Positions 53,398 to 64,000 of a DNA stretch of 64,000 bases are shown here, in pieces. The stretch comes from Scolanthus callimorphus. Lineage: Eukaryota > Cnidaria > Anthozoa > Actiniaria > Edwardsiidae. The translations under genes and the position numbers were made by a program. The stretch covers positions 27,088,961-27,152,960 of the forward strand of contig CM066922.1 of NCBI GenBank assembly GCA_033964015.1, in the 5' to 3' direction. The notes beneath the pieces are model-generated. The model saw nothing but the letters and a program-made list of their open reading frames with translations, searched no databases and had not been told where the DNA came from. The first letter of the stretch is position 1; every line of letters starts with the position of its first letter.

Positions 53398-53615
53398 GTA
53401 TCAGTATAATTACTCAAGGTGATTTTAGTAATTCTCATATGATTTTCATATGGTTACGAAAAATGCAACAAAACAAAGTTTTTTGTCTAAAAACCTTATA
53501 GATCACTTGAGCATTCATGCTAAACAATTGGTCTCCTCAGGCTCCGTGATTATCGGCGAATAGTCACCTCGATTTTCTAGGTGACTATTCACCAATATTC
53601 ACGGAGCCATCAAAT
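53398..53615. mobile_element. Composite MITE, second copy
   Basis: It has TCAGTATAATTACTCAAGGT, ATCACTTGAGC and then the GGCTCCGTGATTATCGGCGA palindrome, the same order as 38692-38947. It ends about 50 bp before the second duplicated segment. Confidence 0.65.
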
Positions 53616-53903
53616 GCCAACCCATTATATAATGTATTGCAAACTTTGATCGGCTATGGTAAACTGAGTTCAGCACGCATTAAAAGGTAATAGAAGGAAA
53701 TATGCTAAAATATAATCAGACGTTCGATATTTTTAATAAGGATATGTTTGTATAAAAAATGGTCTTCCGTTTTTTTAATCTGAGGGGAAAATGCACCAAA
53801 ATCTAACGAGACCATAATGCAGTACTAAGTCTATTGAAGGTGAGCTGTGTCCGATGGGCTTGACATAGTTCTGTAGCCAAAATAAAAAAATCTATGTCAA
53901 TAA

Positions 53904-54196
53904 GACCCCGTCCACACTACAACGTTTTCAAACGAAAACGGATATTTTTTGCTCCGTTTTCAAAAAGATTTTCGTCCACATTTATCGTTTTCGCCCGTCC
54001 ACGCTACAACGCGTATATGTACGAAAACGCTCTTATGCATTCAGTGGGAATGCTCAAACAAGGTCAACGCATACTTATTTCGATCTGTTTCGATCCGTTT
54101 TCGGTGATCGTTTTCGGCGTTGTAGTGTGGACGATGGCCGTACCTGGAGCAAAAAGTACCGTTTTCGTTTGAAAACAGTGTACTGTGGACGGGGTC
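53904..54196. mobile_element. MITE copy at the orthologous site in the second duplicate
   Basis: It starts GACCCCGTCCACACTAC like 247-679 but lacks about 140 bp internally and the right TAA is lost (GGGGTC is followed directly by AATCCG). Because both duplicates carry it at the same place, it inserted before the duplication. Confidence 0.8.
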
Positions 54197-54687
54197 AATC
54201 CGTCTAAATCAATCCGTCTAAATCTCACAGAATTTGGATCAGTCATTTGGTTTAGAACTGGTTTAAGTGATATGAAGTTACAGAGCCGTGAACTAATTGT
54301 GTTATATTTTTTTTGCTGTTAAAAGTTCCGTATTTAAATAAACACAACAAACAGATGATGATATTGTCAACCCATCGGACACAGGGTCTTTAAATCAATA
54401 ACTACGTGTCGAACTCAGCAGACAAAGCGAGCATCCTGGCTTCTACAATCTTGTGCTTTTAAAAGGCGGTGATTACATGAGACCGGTACGAACTCAGAGC
54501 GATCTGAGTTCATACCGGTCTCATGTAATCACCACCTTTTTGATCGTGTTTACGTGAGGACGGTACAGACTCGAAAGTCGTTCGTGTCGGGTCAGCAACC
54601 GAATGAACTCGTGCCGGTAAGGCCTTTTTTCTGACCAGCCTCATGTAAACGCACATAAAGAAATGTATGAGAGCCGATACGAACTCA

Positions 54688-56703
54688 CAGGGTCTGGATG
54701 GGGTTTAGCGACAAACGGCCTAAAAAATAACCGACTACCGACAAAACGGGGAAAAGTTACTGACTACCGACAAAAAGATATTTACTGACTACCGACAATT
54801 TATGATTGCCCGTATTATAAACTCTTCATTTCTATCGTCAGCATACATAAATCCTATAATTTATATTCTTGCGAACTCGGCTATCTACTAAACGAAGCGC
54901 AAGTTTACACAAGTCGATGCAAGTTGTGACTTGCACAGACTTTTGACTTTTGTTCACTTGCGCTGAGATGCAAGTTTTCATCAAGTTAGGGGCCGACCAT
55001 CTGACTTTTTTTGGGGGGGATGGATGATTTTGAAACAAAAAAATTCCTGCAAGCTACGTTCCCCAGAAAACAATTCATGCAAAAGCAGAAGAGTAAAAGA
55101 AAAATTATACGATTGTGCACCCTGCATGTGGTAACTTGACATACTGGGCTCTAAATTTTCGGCGCGCTTCGCGCGCAAAAGAGTTCATTAAACTTTCCCT
55201 ACAAGCTTCCTTGGGTTTTATTACCGTGACCCCCCTCCCCCCAAGTTTTTGGAGGTTTGCAACCGGGTCCGGGTTTTATTGTTACGGCTCCCGTGTAGCT
55301 TATCATTGTGTGAGTAAGAGAAACGAGTGCTGAAAAGGCTAGGACATTTCTTAAATCTCTTTTTATCATTGAGATATACTAAAATAATTTATATTCGATG
55401 GCAAAAAGAATCATAAAGGATATAACAGATATAACGTCTCCAAATCAAAATATACACAAAGGACTTTTTTTCATTTCAAATGTTTCTCCTTCTGTTAGTT
55501 CTGCCAATCTGTTTGCAGCAGCCATCTCACACTTCCCTGCTGCCAGTAAATCAAGTAAATAAACTAGTAAATGTTGCTGAATAAATTAAAATTATTTGCC
55601 AATCAGGGGGCTCGAATCCCTATATTTACTGGAAAAATTATACTTAATGTTACTATTTACTGATTTGCAGCGCTTACTACTCAGAAAAATGCAAAATATC
55701 CTAAAAGAGACTCCAATCGTAGAACCTGAGAGTAATGTATCAGTCAATTCCAGCGGTGACCATCCCCCCCGGACACCGTGGGGCATTTGCACACCAGTGC
55801 CTTCCCTGGGGTGGGGAATGTTGAAAATTTTGCTGGCCCCGGGGTCGGGAATTGTTTTTCCCCGGGGGAGGGGGATGGGGAATTTTGGTTTTCTCATCTC
55901 AAGCGCGTCGGGTTTTGCGAACTACAACCCAGTTACAGAAAATAACGCCACATAAAATATAATGCAGAGCATGGCCCGTATACACCACGTTTGGAGACTG
56001 ACACATTTGCACATTTCACAGTTAACGTCTTCTATAGAGAAGAAACAGATTTCGCAATTTCGTCTCAGTGGAAAAACATAAAAATGAATTGACACTATAA
56101 ACAGAGTTCCAATTTCGCAAAAAGTCAAGTAACATAACTGCGAAATAGTTGCTCTGCAAATAGAATAAAGGTAAATTTCGCATTGAGAGATGCAGCTAAA
56201 TGGCTACAACCGCGAATGGCCTAGGAATGTCACTTCTTTATTTATATTTTGTCTCACTTTCAGTGAAATGAGAACTCGTTCAGACGAGAAAATTAAAGTA
56301 CCATTTAAAAACGAATTGTAGATGCTCGGACAGTATAAATGGAGTTGAAGTTTTTGTTGTGAAGCTTTGTCACGCAGAGTTACCGTCTTTTTCTCGTCCC
56401 GGGGGTGGGGCATTTTTCCGCTTTTTGTGTTCCCCGCCGTGGGGTATTCTGCATTTTTGCTAGCCGGGGGCGGGGAATTTTCAGTTTTATTTTTAGAAAT
56501 GACCAAAAGCCCGGGGGGGGGGGGGGGCATGGTCACCGCTGGAATTGACTGATACATAACTAACAAGGTTTGTAATTTTCAATTTTACTACTTTTTAATT
56601 ATTAACTTAAATTTACCGACTTCCGAAAATTTTAACTGACTACCGACAAATTACTGAAATTTTAACTGACTACCGACATGCGGACCCCCCCATCCAGACC
56701 CTG
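54688..56703. mobile_element. 2-kb element with CAGGGTCTGGATGGGG ends, nested
   Basis: The ends CAGGGTCTGGATGGGG and CCCCCATCCAGACCCTG are inverted, and AACTCA flanks both sides (54682-54687 and 56704-56709). Just inside both ends are direct copies of AACTGACTACCGACAAA. A 55736-56556 MITE is inserted in it. No transposase is recognised. The CAG/CTG start and subterminal repeats are CACTA-like, but the six-base duplication is not typical of that group. Confidence 0.65.
55736..56556. mobile_element. TAA-flanked MITE, TGTATCAGTCAATTCCAGCG family, copy 1
   Basis: The ends TGTATCAGTCAATTCCAGCG and CGCTGGAATTGACTGATACA are perfect inverted repeats, flanked by TAA on both sides. Arms of GGGG/CCCC-rich sequence follow. 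The same family is at 57769-58603. Long frames on both strands here reflect the G/C runs and are not genes. Confidence 0.88.
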
Positions 56704-57768
56704 AACTCAGATCGCTCTGAGTTCGTACCGGTCTCATGTAATCACCGTCATCTCTACAAACTGCACTAAATGTTACTAATTTATCGCCCTAACAAACTTG
56801 CTACTTAATTGTTGTCGACTTATGGAATTTTTCCTTGCCGTGCCCTGAATGAACCGACTCACCCAGCCCATAATGCAATCAGTCGCCACAATTTTTGATA
56901 CCAACTGTATCCAGAGACTTGACAAAAAAGCTTTACTTTTTGTCAGTTAAGCTATTTCACCATACAAACGCGAGAAAAACTCCGAATAACAGACCTTCTT
57001 CTCATGTAAGAGTTTGGTTTCAATGAATACGAAAACAAAGCTATGCCTTGTGAGCAGGGTGAGTCGGTGAAGACATGGAGAGTGCCGTGATGTAGCTGTA
57101 TCCAAGGTTAAAGTATCGAGTATCTGTGTCCGTTCCAATAAGAGCGTCAAGTCAAGGCAACTGAAAAACATCGGGCAAAAGGATGTTGGGCGGATAGTGA
57201 AGTCGATATTATTAACGTTTTTCTTTTTAAACAAAGGGAGCCTGTCATGATACGCGCATGCTGCGATAACTGATTGATGAGACTGTCGTCCAAAGGGAGA
57301 CAGAGAGCGAAAGATATGCATTGCCTACCATTTATGCTAAAACAAGCATTTGATTTCAAAGACAAAATATCCACTCGTTTCTTCTGTCGTTTCAACTCGA
57401 GAGCAAATGGGCCCCGAAATCACTGTGAAATGTAAAGATTCCGTAATCTTTTTAACAACTTCTAGGTGTTAAGAATCGTTTTGGTTATAATACCCCCAAA
57501 CTACTTTGGTTCAATTCCAAGGCATTACTGCTGGGGTGCGGCTTCTTTTTGCTGTTTCTTTGAAGTCAGTCATTATTATGGTTTAGACGCTAAGTTTACA
57601 AGTTTACCAAGAAGTCTACATGGCCGCTGGATGGAGAAATAGCGGGATTATATACGATTTGTTTTCGAGGTTTTAGCCTTCGCTGGCCATGGTTACGGGA
57701 CGATACTTCTCTGGTTTGAAAGATGCACAGAACAGCTGCTAACTCTCAATGGCTTGTAATCAAGGTAA

Positions 57769-58603
57769 TGTATCAGTCAATTCCAGCGACGACCATGCCC
57801 CCCCCCCCCCCCCGGGACACCGTGGGGCATTTGCACACAACTGGGTTCCCTGGGGTGGGGAATTTGGAAAATTTTGCTGGCCCCGGGGTCGGGATTTGTT
57901 TTTCTCCAGGGGAGGGGAGGTGGGGAATTTTGGTTCTCTTTCACAATCTTTTAGCGCGTTGAGTTTTGCGGAACTACAACACCAGTTCACTTCCCTGACC
58001 AGTTATAACTATCAATTGGCGTTACAATGCCCCAGTTACAGAAAATAACGTAACACAAAATAAAATGCCGAGCATGGCCCATATACACCACTCTAGTTTT
58101 GAGATTGAGCGATGCCGGGGACGACAAATGAATGGAGTTTGTAGCCAAATGGCTACAACCGAGAATGGCCGAGAGAAATTAGTGGAGACGTTTGTTGTAC
58201 GTCACTACTATATTGCAATACCTTAGTAGAAGAATAATTTCAATTACGACTTGAGACTGACGGACTTGTTTCACTGTTTACTTATATTTTGTCTCGTTTC
58301 AGAGAGGAGAAATCTAAAAGTATAGTTTAACAACGAACTATAAATGCTCGGACAGAATAAATGGAGTTGAACTTCTGAGCGGGAATATTTTGTAGGGAAG
58401 CTTTACGCAGTGTCGATGGAATCTTTGTCTTTTTCTGGTCCGGGGGAGGGGCATTTGTCCAATTTTTGTCTTCCCCGCCGTCGGGTATTTTACACTTTTC
58501 CAGCCCCCGGGGTGGGGAATTTTTACTTTTAATTTTAGAAATGACCAAAATCCCGGGGGTTGCCCGGGGGGGGGCATGGTCGTCGCTGGAATTGACTGAT
58601 ACA
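57769..58603. mobile_element. TAA-flanked MITE, same family, copy 2 (empty site known)
   Basis: The inverted ends are those of copy 1. TAA flanks both sides (57766-57768 and 58604-58606). The left duplicate has the uninterrupted site CAAGGTAAATTACGATTG at about 2783-2800, which proves the boundaries and the three-base duplication. Confidence 0.92.
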
Positions 58604-58956
58604 TAAATTACGATTATGATTTTCGATTTCTTATTCAAATACTCTTTGCAAAGTGAGAAACTTTACCTTAATTCCTTTGACAACATCAAGGAGATAAATA
58701 GCTGTTGTTTCTCTCTTTTTTATTATTATCTTTTTCGATTTCGTACAAGATTTGTACCTTTAGAGTGTTCTGCCTCCTCCTGTTCCTCTGACTCTTTATG
58801 TATGTGATAGAGTAGAGCTAGATTGCCCTGATACCAGAAAGAGAAAACGAAAACTGTTAAAAATTATCATTTCTAAAAGAAACACAGATAATCAATGCTC
58901 CTTCAGTAACATTTGCAAAACGGAAATTCTAAGCAGTTCTCGAGTAGACCTCTTTA

Positions 58957-59131
58957 CCTTGGGCGTAATGTTGTCCCATTTCAGATCACGTGGTATTCCG
59001 ATCCCATGAGTATTTTTTCTTTGTTGTTCTGCTACGCACCGAAGGATATATGAATATGGAAGCCCCAAACAAAGAAAGATTATTCAAATGAATAACACGT
59101 GATCTGAAATGGGACAACATTACGCCCAAGG
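58957..59131. mobile_element. TA-flanked 175-bp MITE
   Basis: CCTTGGGCGTAATGTTGTCC and CATTTCAGATCACGTG are mirrored at the right end (GGGACAACATTACGCCCAAGG). TA flanks both sides. It lies at the breakpoint where the two duplicates diverge. Confidence 0.85.
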
Positions 59132-59144
59132 TAGAGTTGTAATT

Positions 59145-59320
59145 CGTTTCATGATTGTCCGGAAAACAAAAAGGCAAAATAATAAAAAATAGAAATAAAA
59201 CTGCCAAAGATTGGTTTTCAGACAAGACACGAACATTTTGTTTGGTCGCCCTGAAGAAGGACCGAAATAAAGGTCCGAAACGTTGGCATATATTTTGCGT
59301 TTCAAATTGTTATTTGTTAA
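59145..59320 (+). other. Second copy of the hammerhead-like tail
   Basis: CTGAAGA at 59251-59257, a stem GGACC with GGTCC around an AT-rich loop, and GAAAC at 59277-59281. The stem here is fully paired, better than in the left copy. It otherwise matches 4225-4420. Confidence 0.3.
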
Positions 59321-59505
59321 ATTGCCAGTTTTAAGAGATTTCTGAAGTTAAGAAACCCTGACTTCTTCCGGTTTTGAACTTTAGAGCCGCTACGTAGGGC
59401 TATGCTTCTTTATTTATTCTGTACAGAATTCCTGATACCAAATATATACCAGAATACCACATATTCTGTGAGAATAGACCAATTTCAATATATTAAAAAT
59501 CGTAC

Positions 59506-62018
59506 TTAAATTGCGAGTATGACCAAAATGGTTTCTTTCCTATAAATCCACTATGTTGTACTATAATAGTCCAGTCATTTTACGTGAATAATAAGGCTAA
59601 CCCGGAACAAATTGCAACGTACAAATCTCAACGGATTTAGACTCTATTATACTCACTTAATAACATATCAAATGTCGTCCCAAATCCCGATACGGCAACA
59701 TCTCGAAAAAAGGGATTTATTCAAAGCAATCGGGAAACAGCTTTCTTCGCCATATTGGCTTTTGTTATTTACGGTATAAAACGTTATTTACGGTACTTAT
59801 AGCTCTACGCTGATGAAACTAGTTCTAGACTGTAACGCGTTACAGGTAAATATTCTAACGCTTTCCTTTACATAGAAATGACCCCTTGTATAGAGTCTAT
59901 TGATGTTTGCAAACCGAATCCATTATTAAGAATTATTGAGTTGTTTATGGAAACGTGTTTCAAGATTCCTAGTCAGGCACTGTATTGGAATTATGACATT
60001 GGAAATTTCTCTTAGTCAAAGCGTAGTTTGCAAAAATAACATACCTAACAAAGTATATATAACACGAATGAGTCCATTTTAAACCACTAAGAAGTTAAAC
60101 ACTTAGCTGGGAATACTTGGGGGTGGCTATTTTGCGAGCCACCGAGCCCCAAGCCTTTCGGGGCGAGCCCCGAGCCTTTTAGTGTATGTCTTGCCATTTC
60201 TTATTAAATTTAAAATAACGCTAATTCAATAAGGGAAGATGGCAAAAAGGTTGACCATACCGCTTCTGGACATAAGGTTTGTTCAAGTTTTTATTATGTT
60301 TTACAAAGAGTCGCCTTAAATAGCCTCGGGGCTCGCCAAGAGGCTCGCAACCGTGGAATGGGCTTTGATTGCGTTTAGAACGCTGTTAGTGGTCTGTTAG
60401 GTTACAATCCTGAATTTTTTATTGCATCTCCTAAGAAAGTTACATTTTTTATAAACTATTATAAAATATATAAATATTTTGAAAGCGTGCGGCTGTAATT
60501 GTATAGCTCATTTCAAAATTCATCTTTTGAAAGACGGAAACTAAATCGTGATTTGTCGGTTGGGTAGAAGTTGCGAATGGAATAGAAGGGGGGGGGGGGG
60601 GGGGGGGGGGGGGGGTGAGGAGCGAGGAAATCGGGCAATCTTCATGACTGCCTATACCATGCTGGATAAACCAGTACTAAGAGAAGAGGCAGGCTAGAGC
60701 TACGTGGTAACCAATTTATGAGCAATGGTATTCATGATAATCATTTTGAAGGAACTGGGATTTGTTTGCTTTTTGCATTTCTTAGTTAGACTATAATATT
60801 GCCGAAAAGAGTGGAATATTAATCCTTGGTATCTTTAAGAGCGGCTGCCTGTAAAGATCGAGAACCGCATTTCACCGACCATTTGGTCGCACTTTTGATA
60901 TTTCGTCCAAAGATACACTTTGGGCTACTTTACTCGAAAATCATTTTAAAAAGTTCCGAAGAGTTATAATTTTCGAGAAAATCGAAAGAGTTTGAAAATG
61001 CGGCCCAGTAATATGATCGCAGACTGACGAGAGGTTGCTATATTATGTTCTTGGACGAAGCGCCGTAAACGGCTTAAAATAATAAGATCCTGAAACTTCC
61101 CACAAATCTAGATCAACTATACCAGAACAAAAGTGAGTAAACTAAATTCCCCGAGTCGCTCACTATTTTTTAGGGCTGGTGCGTTTCTAAATAATATCCG
61201 AAATTACCGTAAATGCAATGCTTTTGTTAAATGTACACAAAGTGCTCCTGGTACATAATTTCTCCAAAATCCAACCTAATCGTTCGAAAGGGAAAGGATT
61301 GAAGTTTACTTATGGAAAGTTTCAAGCTTTAATGGAAACTCCTTCCTGTTTGCGAAGACCGCGAAAGTACAATATTAGCCGATCAAATTTCACGGCTCAC
61401 CTCAAACTTCATTATAAAATCTTGACTTTGACTTTTTTTGGCGTCATAATAGTTACATATCTAGATAATAGCTGTAAAAAGCTGTTCAGAGTTTTCCAGG
61501 TTCACAGTTTTCTTATTTCTGTTATTAGTAATTTTATTTATTCCGGTGTACTGATTTTTGCATCTAATTAGCATATGAGACGTACATCAAAGTTGTAAAT
61601 AAATCCCATTTCTTACCGGAGGGGAAGAGTACATAACTGTATGTTTAAAACCAGTAAACAAATGCTTTATTGGATGAATGGCAGAACGAGAATAAAAAGT
61701 GAATAGGAAATCAAATATTTTGAGTTGAGAACTTCCTAGAACTCACGATTAGTTATTAGTGAAACGCGACAAATAAACCTGCTCTTTTATTAATTCTACA
61801 TATAATATTCATCCATTATTCATAGGATGCTCATCCAATCTCTGCACTGGATTCGGATCAGGTGACACTACTTGTAATACCACATGGCTAGGTGTCTGAT
61901 ACAGAATAATATATAGATTTAGCCACTGGCTAAAAGCGGAGCTCCCGGTTACAGTTTATTTAACGAGACAAAAAGGTTGCCATTGTACATGAATAGATAG
62001 CCTTGCACCGTTATACCA
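59506..62018. other. Gene-poor interval
   Basis: There is a 28-base G run at 60588-60615. CCGAGCCCCAAGCC with its partial inverse near 60320-60345 suggests an old fold-back element at 60120-60350. The 37-bp motif of 4822 recurs at 61910-61946. The 61218-61571 frame has no recognised domain. Confidence 0.5.
60588..60615 (+). repeat. Poly-G tract, 28 G
   Basis: It is an uninterrupted run of G as given. Such tracts can form G-quadruplexes, and their length is prone to sequencing error. Confidence 0.9.
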
Positions 62019-62019
62019 C

Positions 62020-63290
62020 GTGACTAAGCACTTGTTCACCCAAGTGTGGTTATCTAAGGTTCATCCCTTCTTGAGATATTTCATTTTTCTCCTATGATGA
62101 CGTCATCGATGACGTCATACCTCGTGACCATGCTGTTGCACCCCCCTTGCCACTTAGATAACTTCACCCAAGTTGGTTGTCTGAGGTTCATCCCTTCTTG
62201 AGATATATCATTTTTTCTCCGATGATGTCGTCATCAATGACGTCATACCACGTGACCATGCAGTTGCACCCCCCTTGCCACTAAGATAACTTCACCCAAT
62301 TTTGGTTGTCTGAGGTTCTTCCCTTCTTGAGATATATCATTTTCTCCTATGATTACGTCATCAATGACGTCATACCACGTGACCATGCAGTTGCACCCCC
62401 CCCCCCCTTGCCACTAAGATAACTTCACCCAAGTTTGGTTATCTGAGGTTATCCCTTCTTGAGATATATCACTTTTCTCCTATGATGACGTCATCAATGA
62501 CATCATACCACATGACCATGCAGTTGCACCCTCCTTGCCACTTAGATAACTTCATCCAAGTTTGGTTGTCTGAGGTTCATCCCTTCTTGAGATATATCAT
62601 TTTTCTCCTATGATGACGTAATAAATGACGTCATACCACGTGACCATGCAGTTGCACCCTCCTTGCCACTTAGATAACTTCATCCAAGTTTGGTTGTCTG
62701 AGGTTCATCCCTTCTTGAGATATATCATTTTTCTCCTATGATGACGTCATCGATGACCTCATACCACGTGACCATGGAGTTACACCCCCCTTGCCACTTA
62801 AGCCGGGGAAATACGAGGCACAAAATCTCTCAACTTGTGGCGCAACATTGCTGCGTTGCAAGTCTAATGTTTGTTGCTCGTTTTTCATCAAATTCACAAC
62901 TTGTCGCGCAACATTTTGTCTTGATGATCACACATGCGAGGCCAAGGCGAATTTGGCTCCTTAGCACTCCATTTCTATTGACCAACCAACTTGAATCGTA
63001 GGCAAAATGTTGCGCGACAAGTTGTGTGTTTGATGAAAAACGAGCAACAAAGCCAGAATTTGTGTCTCAAAGTAGACCCGCGCTCTACTTCGCGCAACAA
63101 ATGTTTTTGTTGCGCGACAAGTTGTGGCGCGAGATGAAAAACGCGCAACATCGATCATCAACTTGCAACGCAACAATGTTGCGCGACAAGTTGAGGGACT
63201 TTGTGCCTCGTATTTCCCCGGCTTTAGATAACTTCATCCAAGTTTGGTTGTCTGAGGTCCATCCCTTCCCGAGATTTTTTAATTTTCTTA
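62020..63290 (+). repeat. 128-bp satellite with TGACGTCA sites, about 6.5 copies
   Basis: The unit holds CTTAGATAACTTCACCCAAG, TTCATCCCTTCTTGAGATAT, CCTATGATGACGTCATC, AATGACGTCATACCACGTGA and CCATGCAGTTGCACCCCC. The spacing between copies is 127-132 bp. Most units have two overlapping CRE/ATF-type TGACGTCA palindromes and a CACGTG E-box. A MITE interrupts the last unit (62801-63223). A short inverted piece recurs at 63409-63455. Confidence 0.95.
62801..63223. mobile_element. MITE with TTA duplication inside the satellite
   Basis: The ends AGCCGGGGAAATACGAGGCA and TGCCTCGTATTTCCCCGGCT are inverted, and TTA flanks both sides (62798-62800 and 63224-63226). Neighbouring satellite units give the empty site CCACTTAGATAAC. 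It carries six or more copies, in both orientations, of GTTGCGCGACAAGTTG, probably transposase-binding subterminal repeats. TTA/TAA duplication fits PIF/Harbinger. Confidence 0.92.
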
Positions 63291-63320
63291 GTATACCACA
63301 GGGTTCCCATGAGTTTCCGC

Positions 63321-63376
63321 GGACGGCGGACGGACGGACGGACGGACGGACGGACGGACGGACGGACGGACGGACG
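63321..63376. repeat. (GGAC)n microsatellite
   Basis: About thirteen near-perfect tetramers follow the last satellite unit. Confidence 0.95.
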
Positions 63377-63591
63377 CTATACCTTTAATACCAGGAAGAA
63401 ACAAAAAAATTCATATCTCAAGAAGGGAACAACCTATGGCAACCAAACTTGGACACATTAATCTTTTGGGCGATACCATTTCAACGCCCTAATCATTTGA
63501 CTTGGCGCCGTCAATAACGTAAGCAAAATGAGCAAGAAAGCCCGTGACGTTTGAAAATCAACTCCATAGTTATGCGAGACGTTATTTCCTT

Positions 63592-63648
63592 AGGTATGGT
63601 GCTCCGCTTGCGCGGGCCTTCGGCCCGCGCAGGAGCTCCGCTACTAAT
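63592..63648. repeat. GC-rich hairpin, same plan as 17.6 kb
   Basis: GGTATGGTGCTCCGCT leads into GCGCGGGCC-TTC-GGCCCGCGC and AGGAGCTCCGCTACTA. The outer parts match the 17.6-kb units, but the nine-base stem differs and is still perfectly paired. Confidence 0.85.
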
Positions 63649-63659
63649 TGATCTAATTA

Positions 63660-64000
63660 GTATTCTGTATCTGAGGATAAACGAGCAATGACGCAAATGG
63701 AGAGAACAACACACATGATCGAGGGCGAAGACGCGTACGAGTCTGGACTACTTTTGAGAGAAGAACACCCGTCTACCCAGCAATTATGAGATGGCGAAAG
63801 AAAGACTGCATAGCTTGGAGAGGAAGTTTGAGAGGAATCCTAGGATAAGAGAAAGATACGCAAAGTCTATTGAAGACGACATCGAGAAGGGTTACGTCAA
63901 AAAATTAAGTGGAGAAGAAGTCGAGAAGGAAAATGACGTCACGCGGTACTTACCTCATAGATATGTGATAAATCCGAAGAAACCGGACCGTCTGCACACT
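63660..64000 (+). pseudogene. BEL/Pao retrotransposon pol fragment (runs off the window)
   Basis: SEDKRAMTQMERTTHMIEG followed by YESGLLLREE matches the segment before Pao-type reverse transcriptase. After a one-base frame change near 63785 it continues NYEMAKERLHSLERKFERN, IEDDIEKGYVKKL and RYLPHRYVINPKKPD, the start of the Pao reverse-transcriptase domain. The expected catalytic motifs would lie beyond the edge. The hairpin at 63592-63648 sits immediately upstream, so the 5' part of the element is missing or displaced. Confidence 0.75.

Larger units (their letters stand above)
54468..56746. mobile_element. Outer fold-back MITE with GGTGATTACATGAGACCGGT ends
   Basis: The left end is an almost perfect 66-bp palindrome (54468-54533). 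The right end ACCGGTCTCATGTAATCACC mirrors the same sequence. Internal phrases (TTTACGTGAGGACGGTA, CATGTAAACGCAC) are further inverse copies. It is split by the element at 54688-56703, and without that it would be about 260 bp. Confidence 0.75.
53668..59505. repeat. Right copy of the large duplicated segment
   Basis: Starts AGTTCAGCACGCATTAAAAG, matching position 1. It is expanded by nested insertions (54468-56746, 57769-58603 and 58957-59131) and lacks the left copy's minisatellite. The match ends near 59505 (TTTCAATATATTAAAAATCG against 4690-4715). Confidence 0.85.

Overview
This is animal nuclear DNA. The AT-rich sequence, GT-AG introns, cadherin and EGF exons, and the mixture of DIRS, ISL2EU/IS4EU-like, BEL/Pao, LINE, SINE and MITE-type repeats fit a repeat-rich invertebrate. 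The style of the SINE and of the many fold-back elements makes me favour an anthozoan cnidarian (coral or anemone), but the species is an inference.

One host gene dominates the middle of the window, on the + strand. Ten exons between 18665 and 40605 encode degenerate cadherin repeats, one complete and one or two partial EGF modules, a membrane-proximal segment, one transmembrane helix, and a long cytoplasmic tail rich in tyrosine motifs (an NPXY, five YxN and several YxxV/I). It looks like a cadherin/EGF single-pass receptor that could dock SH2/PTB adaptors. Upstream exons are not resolved, and two junctions (22060 to ~23213 and 26919 to 33959) have mismatched phases, so at least one exon is missing or misplaced. 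An open frame at 11966-12080 that resumes at ~17063 may be a further piece interrupted by a retrotransposon.

Layout: 1-4715 is the left copy of a large duplicated segment, with a 45-bp minisatellite. 4.7-12 kb is gene-poor and full of small inverted-repeat elements. 12081-17062 is a minus-strand DIRS-like retrotransposon with gag, RT/RNase H and tyrosine recombinase, decayed by frameshifts, but with inverted ends and an internal complementary region still legible. 17.6-17.9 kb holds three tandem 109-bp units, each with a strong hairpin. 18.7-40.6 kb is the receptor gene. Its introns hold a 1.6-kb long-TIR element, TTAA-flanked elements, a minisatellite made from the 3' splice-site region, a 5.3-kb ISL2EU-like transposon (THAP/DDE transposase and a convergent SWIM/YqaJ nuclease gene), a SINE and a LINE remnant. 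42.9-47.6 kb is a 4.7-kb TTAA-flanked element. 50.2-52.0 kb is a 29-bp satellite of about 60 copies. 53.7-59.5 kb is the second copy of the duplicated segment, with nested insertions dated by empty sites in the first copy. 62.0-63.3 kb is a 128-bp satellite carrying TGACGTCA sites, interrupted by a MITE, and a BEL/Pao reverse-transcriptase fragment runs off the right edge.

No rRNA, functional tRNA, CRISPR array or operon is present. No promoter or polyadenylation signal could be supported for the host gene.
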